Assembly: GCA_903884235.1 (NCBI GenBank)
Contig: CAISEB010000021.1
Span: 1-35,872 of the forward strand
Direction of reading: 5' to 3'
DNA length: 35,872 bases
Origin: an uncultured Pseudomonadota bacterium
Lineage (GTDB): Bacteria > Pseudomonadota > Gammaproteobacteria > Steroidobacterales > Steroidobacteraceae
The position numbers were made by a program, and so were the translations under genes. Under the pieces are notes generated by a model that saw only the letters and a program-made list of their open reading frames with translations, made no database searches and was not told where the DNA came from. Every line of letters begins with the position of its first letter. The stretch's first letter is position 1. Positions 30,905 to 35,872 of the stretch are shown here, one piece after another.

Positions 30905-31707
30905 GGGCGGGCTCCTGAGGCGGCCTTGGCGGAGGTGTCGGGGAACGCGAACAGGGTGGCCGGCGCCGGCACGTTGACCTCGGCCCGGTCGTAGACGAGT
31001 TTCTGGCGCTGGGTCGGATCCGAGCCCTTCGGACCGGATTCCTCGGTCATCGGCACCCAGACGCCGCCGACCTGCTGGTATTCGCCGAGGTCCGTCTCGG
31101 TGGTGTCCTCGGCACCGCGGATCGTGTGGCGCTCGAGCACGCGGATCACCATCCAGGTGTCCGGGTCGATCCAGTAGGTCGCATCGTCGCCGCCCTTCAG
31201 GCGCACGCGCAGCGCATGCGCCGGCGTGCCGTCGATGTCCTCGAGGCCGAGGTACTCGAGGACGTGGCCCTTGGCGCGCGCGTCGACGAACGGGAAGTCG
31301 AGATCGGCGCCGAGCGACAGCGCACGGGCCTCGTCCTCGGACATGCGCGACGGGTCCTTGCGGCCGTTGAACGGCTGCACCTGCCAGGCCTCGTGGCCGT
31401 CGTACGCCTGGATCGCCGTCATGCCCTGCAGCATCGCGTCCTGGCGGTAGGCGCCCGCGCGGGTTTTCCATTCGGACAGTCCGAGCTCGATGTTCATGCC
31501 CGGCAGCACGAGCCGACCGCTGCGGTGCAGCACCGTGATCGCGTGAAGCTTCGCGGCACCACCGCGCGCCTCGACGTGGTGCGCGACGATCTCGTCGGCG
31601 GTGGGCGCCTTGGCAGCGGGAGTTGCCGCCGTGGCGGCGAGCGCGGCGCTCGCCAGCAGGGCTGCCGTAACGGCACGCCACGGGACCATCCTCGTCGGGA
31701 AGTGCAT
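30901..31707 (-). CDS. Exported LolA-like (lipoprotein-sorting fold) protein
   Basis: A 268-residue periplasmic protein with a signal peptide (about 1-28, AALLASAALAATAA). The helix PTADEIVAHHVEARGGAAKLHAI, RSGRLVLPGMNIELGLSEWK, a substrate-like strand YWIDPDTWMVIRVLE and a final LVYDRAEVNVPAPATLFAFPD fit the LolA/LolB-like half-barrel used by outer-membrane lipoprotein-sorting relatives. It is distinct from the true LolA at 12324-12962. It probably binds a lipid or hydrophobic ligand; partner unknown. GAGGAAC lies 7 bases before the ATG. It overlaps the Asp-box gene by 4 bases, so the two proteins are made together. Confidence 0.7.
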   Translation of the reverse strand: MHFPTRMVPWRAVTAALLASAALAATAATPAAKAPTADEIVAHHVEARGGAAKLHAITVLHRSGRLVLPGMNIELGLSEWKTRAGAYRQDAMLQGMTAIQAYDGHEAWQVQPFNGRKDPSRMSEDEARALSLGADLDFPFVDARAKGHVLEYLGLEDIDGTPAHALRVRLKGGDDATYWIDPDTWMVIRVLERHTIRGAEDTTETDLGEYQQVGGVWVPMTEESGPKGSDPTQRQKLVYDRAEVNVPAPATLFAFPDTSAKAASGARP

Positions 31708-31790
31708 GATCGTTCCTCGGTTCGGGAATAGGCCGCAAGCGTCACCGAACCCCGCGCGGCCGTCAACCCAATGGCAGGTGCACGCCCGGG

Positions 31791-34700
31791 TCAGTGGAAG
31801 TCGCGCGAGTGGACGAGCAGCTTGCCGAGCAGGCGTGACTGATCGGCGAGGCGCGCCGCGACGAGATGCAGCACCTCGCCTTCGCGCTGCACCCGCCCCT
31901 CGACGGCCAGCAGGCGCGACTCGAGCAGCGGCCGGCGCCAGCGCTCGGCGACATCGCGCCACACCACGAGGTTGACGACTCCGGTCTCGTCCTCGAGCGT
32001 GACGAAGGTGACCCCGGACGCAGTGCCCGGTCGCTGGCGCACGAGCACGAGCCCGGCCGTGCGCGCCAGCGCGCCCGCCGGCCGCGCGCGCAGTTGCGCG
32101 GCGGTGACGAAGCCGCGTCCCGCCAGTCGCTCGCGCAGCAGCGCGAGCGGATGCCTGCCGAGCGTGAGGCCGAGTGCGCGATAGTCCGCGACGATGTTCT
32201 CGCCCTCCCCCGGCACGCGCAGCAGCGGCACCGCCTCGGCCACCCTGGCATGGGGCAGCAGCGGCATCGGCGCGATGACCCCGCCGGCGTCCCACGCCGC
32301 GAGGTGGCGGTGCCCGGCGAGCGAGGCGAGCGTCCCGGCCGCCGCGAGCGCCCACAGCTCGCGCCGCTCGAGCCGGGCGCGCTCGGCGAGCGACTGCACC
32401 GATTCGAGCGGACCCGAGGCGCGTGCCGCGACGATGCGCTCACCGGCGGCGCGCGACAGGCCGCGCACCTGCGACAGGCCGAGCCTGAGCGCCGGCGGCT
32501 CGCCCTCGAGCGTCGCCTCCCAGTCGCTCACCGCGACGTCCACCGCGCGCACCTCGACGCCATGCTCGCGCGCGTCGCGCACGAGCTGGGCCGGCGCGTA
32601 GAAGCCCATGGGCTGGCTGTTGAGCAGCGCCGCGGTGAACGCCGCGGGCTCATGGCGCTTCAGCCACGCCGAGACATACACCAGCAGCGCGAAGCTCGCC
32701 GCGTGCGACTGCGGGAAGCCGTACTCGCCGAAACCCATCATCTGGCTGTAGAGGGACTGGGCGAAGGCCTCGCTGTAGCCGCGCGCGAGCATGCCGCCGA
32801 TCAGCCGCGCCTCGAAGTGCCCGAGACCGCCGCGCCGCTTCCAGGCGGCCATCGCGCGCCTGAGGCTGTCCGCCTCGCCGCCGGTGAAGCCGGCGGCGAC
32901 GACCGCCAGCTGCATCACCTGCTCCTGGAAGATCGGCACGCCGAGCGTGCGCTCGAGCACGCCCATGACCTCCGTGCTCGGATAGGTCACGCGCTCCTCG
33001 CCGTTGCGGCGCCTGAGGTACGGATGGACCATGCCGCCCTGGATGGGGCCGGGGCGGATGATCGCGACCTCGACGACGAGGTCGTAGTAGTTCGCGGGCC
33101 TGAGGCGCGGCAGCATCGCCATCTGCGCGCGCGACTCGATCTGGAACACGCCGATGGTGTCGGCGCGCGAGATCATCTCGTAGGTCGCCGGATCCTCGGG
33201 CGGCACGTCGGACATCGCGAGCGTGGCGCCGCGCCGGCGCGACACGAACTCGAGCGCGCGGCGGATCGCGGTCAGCATGCCGAGCGCGAGCACGTCGACC
33301 TTGAGCAGCCCGAGGTCGTCGAGGTCGTCCTTGTCCCACTGGATCACGGTGCGCTCGGGCATCGCCGCGTTCTCGACCGGCACGAGCTCGCCGAGCGAGT
33401 GGCGCGCGATCACGAAGCCGCCGACGTGCTGGGACAGGTGGCGCGGGAAGCCCACCATTTCGCGGGCGAGCCCGATCGCCAGCGCGAGCAGCGGGTTCTC
33501 GGGGTCGAGGCCGGCCTCGCGCACCCGGCCATCGTCGATGCGGTTGCCGTCCCACCACTGCATCGCGCGCGCCAGCGCCTCGGTCGTCAGCCGGTCGAGC
33601 CCGAGCGCGCGCCCGACGTCCCTGAGTGCGCTGCGCGGGCGGTAGCAGATCACCGTCGCCGCGAGCGCCGCGCGGTGCCGGCCGTACTTGGCGTACAGGT
33701 ACTGGATCACCTCCTCGCGCCGCTCGTGCTCGAAGTCGACGTCGATGTCCGGCGGCTCGTTGCGCTCGCGGGACACGAAGCGCTCGAACAGCAGCGACAT
33801 GCGCGTCGGATCCACCTCGGTGATGCCGAGGCAGTAGCAGACCGCGGAGTTGGCGGCGGAGCCCCTGCCCTGGCACAGGATGCCGCGCCCGCGCGCGTAG
33901 CGGACCAGGTCCTCGACGGTCAGGAAGAACGGCTCGTAGGCGAGCTCCCGGATCAGCGCGAGTTCGCGCGCGACGATCTCGCGGACCGGTTCGGGCGCGC
34001 CTCGAGGCCAGCGCAGCGCCATGCCGGCGGCCGTCAGCGAGGCGAGCCAGGTCGTCGGCGTGTGGCCCGCCGGCACGAGCTCCTCCGGGTACTCGTAGCG
34101 CAGCTCCTCGAGCGAGAACGTGCAGCGCTCGGCGAGCCCGAGCGTCGCGGCGAGCAGTTCGGGCGGATAGCGACGCGCCAGCGTCGCGCGCGGCTGGAGG
34201 TGGCGCTCGGCATTCGCCTTGAGCCCGAAGCCCACCGCACCGACCGGCACGCCGAGGCGCACGGCGGTCAGCAGGTCCTGCAGTCGCTGCCGCTCGCGCA
34301 CGTGCATGTGCACGTCGCCGCTCGCGAGGCAGCCGAGCCCGAGGTCTGCCGCGAGCGCGCGCTGCCCGCGCACGCGCTCGCGGTCACGCCCATCGAGCCT
34401 GAGCTCGACGGCGAGGTGCGCGTCGGCGCCGAAGCGCTCGCGCAGCCAGCCTCCCGCCGTGGCATCGGGCACGTCCGCCGGCAACCACAGCGCGAGGCAG
34501 CCGGCCAGCGACTCGGCCTCGAGGTCCGCGCGGGTGAGCGCGTAGGAGCCCTTCGGCGCCGCGCGCCGGCCCCGCGTCAGCAGCCGGCACAGCTCGCCGT
34601 AGGCGGTCCGGTCGGTCGCGAGCAGCACGAGGCGGGTGCCCTCGGCGAGCACGATCTCCGAGCCGACGATGAGCCTGCAGGCGCGGCCGCGCGCCGCGAC

Positions 34701-34862
34701 GTGCGCGCGCACGATCCCGGCGAGCGAGCACTCGTCGGTCAGTGCGAGCGCGCGGTAGCCGAGGCCATCGGCATGCTCGACGAGTTCCTCGGGATGCGAG
34801 GCGCCGCGCAGGAACGTGAAGTTCGACAGCGCATGCAGCTCGGCGTACTCCGGCAGCTCCAT
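31791..34862 (-). CDS. dnaE2: Error-prone DNA polymerase DnaE2
   Basis: A 1023-residue C-family polymerase (also called ImuC) that copies past DNA damage with ImuA and ImuB. The PHP domain comes first (ELHALSNFTFLRGASHPEELVEHA), then the palm with the catalytic Asp cluster PDIDVDF (372, 374, 376) and QWDKDDLDDLGLLKVDVLALG. Thumb, fingers and the helix-hairpin-helix region follow, and the C-terminus has an OB fold (GVTFVTLEDETGVVNLVVW). The C-terminal clamp-binding part of replicative DnaE is absent, as in the family. The ATG at 34862 lies 4 bases after the imuB stop, so translation is coupled. Confidence 0.95.
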   Translation of the reverse strand: MELPEYAELHALSNFTFLRGASHPEELVEHADGLGYRALALTDECSLAGIVRAHVAARGRACRLIVGSEIVLAEGTRLVLLATDRTAYGELCRLLTRGRRAAPKGSYALTRADLEAESLAGCLALWLPADVPDATAGGWLRERFGADAHLAVELRLDGRDRERVRGQRALAADLGLGCLASGDVHMHVRERQRLQDLLTAVRLGVPVGAVGFGLKANAERHLQPRATLARRYPPELLAATLGLAERCTFSLEELRYEYPEELVPAGHTPTTWLASLTAAGMALRWPRGAPEPVREIVARELALIRELAYEPFFLTVEDLVRYARGRGILCQGRGSAANSAVCYCLGITEVDPTRMSLLFERFVSRERNEPPDIDVDFEHERREEVIQYLYAKYGRHRAALAATVICYRPRSALRDVGRALGLDRLTTEALARAMQWWDGNRIDDGRVREAGLDPENPLLALAIGLAREMVGFPRHLSQHVGGFVIARHSLGELVPVENAAMPERTVIQWDKDDLDDLGLLKVDVLALGMLTAIRRALEFVSRRRGATLAMSDVPPEDPATYEMISRADTIGVFQIESRAQMAMLPRLRPANYYDLVVEVAIIRPGPIQGGMVHPYLRRRNGEERVTYPSTEVMGVLERTLGVPIFQEQVMQLAVVAAGFTGGEADSLRRAMAAWKRRGGLGHFEARLIGGMLARGYSEAFAQSLYSQMMGFGEYGFPQSHAASFALLVYVSAWLKRHEPAAFTAALLNSQPMGFYAPAQLVRDAREHGVEVRAVDVAVSDWEATLEGEPPALRLGLSQVRGLSRAAGERIVAARASGPLESVQSLAERARLERRELWALAAAGTLASLAGHRHLAAWDAGGVIAPMPLLPHARVAEAVPLLRVPGEGENIVADYRALGLTLGRHPLALLRERLAGRGFVTAAQLRARPAGALARTAGLVLVRQRPGTASGVTFVTLEDETGVVNLVVWRDVAERWRRPLLESRLLAVEGRVQREGEVLHLVAARLADQSRLLGKLLVHSRDFH

Positions 34863-34866
34863 CGCG

Positions 34867-35872
34867 TCAGCCGAACACGCCGTGCAGGAACCAGCCGCAG
34901 CCATCGCCGTCGTCGAGGGTGCGATAGATCCACAGGCGCGCACCGCGCGCCGTGCGTGCGACGTAGTAGTCGCGGCGCACCTCGAAGCCCTCCCACCAGC
35001 CGCTCTCGATGCGCTCGGGCCCCGACTCGAGGCGCAGCGCCCCGCCCCACCGCGGCCGGCCGTCGCGTACCGCGAGCGGCTCCGGCCTCGCGATCAGCCA
35101 CAGCGGCCGCGGCGTGCCGGGCACGGCCGCATCGTCGGCCGGCGCGCGGCGCGCGCGCGGCTCGGGGCGCAGTCGCCTGAAGGCCGCCTCCGGCCGGTGC
35201 TCGGGCACGAGGCACACGCCGCTGACCGCCTCGTCGCCGAGCCGTGCCCGCAGGCGGTCGAGCAGCCTGAACGCCTCGGCCTCGGCCGCCGCGGCATCCG
35301 GGCCGCATCCCTCGAGTGCACCGCTCGCGCCGCCCGCCGGCACCGCGGGACCCGAGCGCAGCACGAGCGCGCGCACGGGAGCCGCGAGCACCGTGCGGCC
35401 GAGCCGCTCGCCGAGCAGGGCCTGCCAGTCGGTGGCCAGCGTCGCCGGCAGCGCACGCCCGAGCCGCACGCAGGCCGGCCGCTGGTCGCGGTGCAGCAGC
35501 GTGAACGCGAGCGTCGTGGTGGCCGCACCGCGCTCGCGCAGGTGGCGCTCGAGCGCGGTGAGCAGCAGGCCGCAGTACGGCAGGAGCGCCGCCGTCGTCT
35601 GCAGCTCGAACGGGAGTTCGAGCCGCTCCTCGAAGCGCTCGGTCGCGACGTAGCGTCGCCGCGGCGATGGCCGCGTGCCGTAGGCCTCGTCGAGCTCGGC
35701 GAGCAGCGCTGGCGTGAAGCGCCGCGCCAGGCCCTCGCGCGGCAGGCGCCGCAACTCACCCAGCGTCGCGACGCCAAGTCGCGTGCAGTCCTCGAGCGTG
35801 CGCGCCGGCCAGCGGGTCACCGCGAGCGGCAACGTCGCCAGCGCGCCGGCGAGCCCGGCCGCGGACTCGGCG
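34867..35872 (-). CDS. imuB: ImuB translesion accessory protein (5' part outside window)
   Basis: The last 335 codons of a Y-family-polymerase-like protein; the gene continues beyond the right edge. Seen here are the helix-hairpin-helix segment (LGVATLGELRRLPREGLARRFTPALL), the little-finger region (ERFEERLELPFELQTTAALL) and the C-terminal tail with GWWEGFEVRRDYYVARTARGARLWIYR and DGCGWFLHGVFG, typical of ImuB. ImuB has lost polymerase activity and bridges ImuA, DnaE2 and the sliding clamp. The catalytic-fold half and any clamp-binding motif cannot be fully assessed in this fragment. An ImuA/SulA-like gene and a LexA site are expected just outside. Confidence 0.9.
   Translation of the reverse strand, partial: AESAAGLAGALATLPLAVTRWPARTLEDCTRLGVATLGELRRLPREGLARRFTPALLAELDEAYGTRPSPRRRYVATERFEERLELPFELQTTAALLPYCGLLLTALERHLRERGAATTTLAFTLLHRDQRPACVRLGRALPATLATDWQALLGERLGRTVLAAPVRALVLRSGPAVPAGGASGALEGCGPDAAAAEAEAFRLLDRLRARLGDEAVSGVCLVPEHRPEAAFRRLRPEPRARRAPADDAAVPGTPRPLWLIARPEPLAVRDGRPRWGGALRLESGPERIESGWWEGFEVRRDYYVARTARGARLWIYRTLDDGDGCGWFLHGVFG

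Noticed and set aside
31866-35180. A plus-strand open frame of about 1,100 codons antisense to dnaE2 and imuB
   Set aside because: The translation is Arg/Glu/His/Ala-rich with no domain pattern, while the minus strand encodes an unmistakable DnaE2.

Overview
The window is GC-rich DNA (a long run of genes with almost no non-coding space) from a gammaproteobacterium. The best guess is the Xanthomonadales / Nevskiales / Steroidobacterales side of the class. This rests on gene order rather than on any database match: ftsK-lolA-(vanZ-like)-rarA-serS on one strand, trxB-acetyltransferase-aat-infA on the other, clpA-clpS next to infA, a type II secretion gspCDEF block, a PA3496-like small protein and an imuB-dnaE2 mutagenesis cassette. 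No integrase, insertion sequence, CRISPR array or phage gene was seen. There is no gene-free stretch longer than about 300 bases.

Layout. 1-1123: tRNA-Arg(CCU), a small exported protein of unknown function and tRNA-Ala(CGC), with a tandem hairpin between the last two. 1223-4680: a GNAT acetyltransferase; a membrane-anchored histidine phosphatase divergent from a MobA-like nucleotidyltransferase, their start codons overlapping; and an exported transglutaminase-like protein coupled to the nucleotidyltransferase by an ATGA overlap. 4690-6233: a PadR-PspC envelope-stress pair behind a clear palindromic operator. 6239-8413: an exported FKBP isomerase, a GH30 lipoprotein and tRNA-Ser(UGA), all on the minus strand. 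8541-9233: a Bax-inhibitor-1/YccA membrane protein. 9300-15299: the serS-rarA-vanZ-lolA-ftsK run on the minus strand. 15454-18579: trxB, a COG3146 acetyltransferase, aat and infA on the plus strand. 18619-21265: clpA and clpS on the minus strand. 21394-27265: a possible short leader peptide and gspC-D-E-F. 27398-27667: a PA3496-like protein. 27674-31707: a LolA-like exported protein coupled to a large Asp-box (BNR/VPS10-like) exported protein. 31791-35872: dnaE2 and the 3' part of imuB, which runs off the right edge.

How the genes fit together. Aat tags proteins with Leu/Phe, ClpS recognises that tag and ClpA unfolds the substrate, so the N-degron pathway sits in about 3.7 kb around infA. LolA, FKBP, PspC and YccA are envelope maintenance functions. 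GspC-F give the inner-membrane/secretin part of a type II secretion system, whose pseudopilin genes must lie elsewhere. ImuB and DnaE2 form a translesion mutasome with a partner (ImuA/SulA-like) that presumably lies beyond the edge.

The most interesting unlisted signal is a recurring promoter/start geometry. At clpS, at a 22-codon ORF in front of gspC, at rarA and at the divergent pair at 2264/2265, a -10-like hexamer sits 6-7 bases before a start codon, as expected for leaderless mRNAs. The ORF before gspC ends in an ATGA overlap with the gspC start. Other points worth a second look are a GspE with no zinc-binding cysteines and a GH30 lipoprotein whose only plausible start lies directly after, or inside, a tRNA gene.
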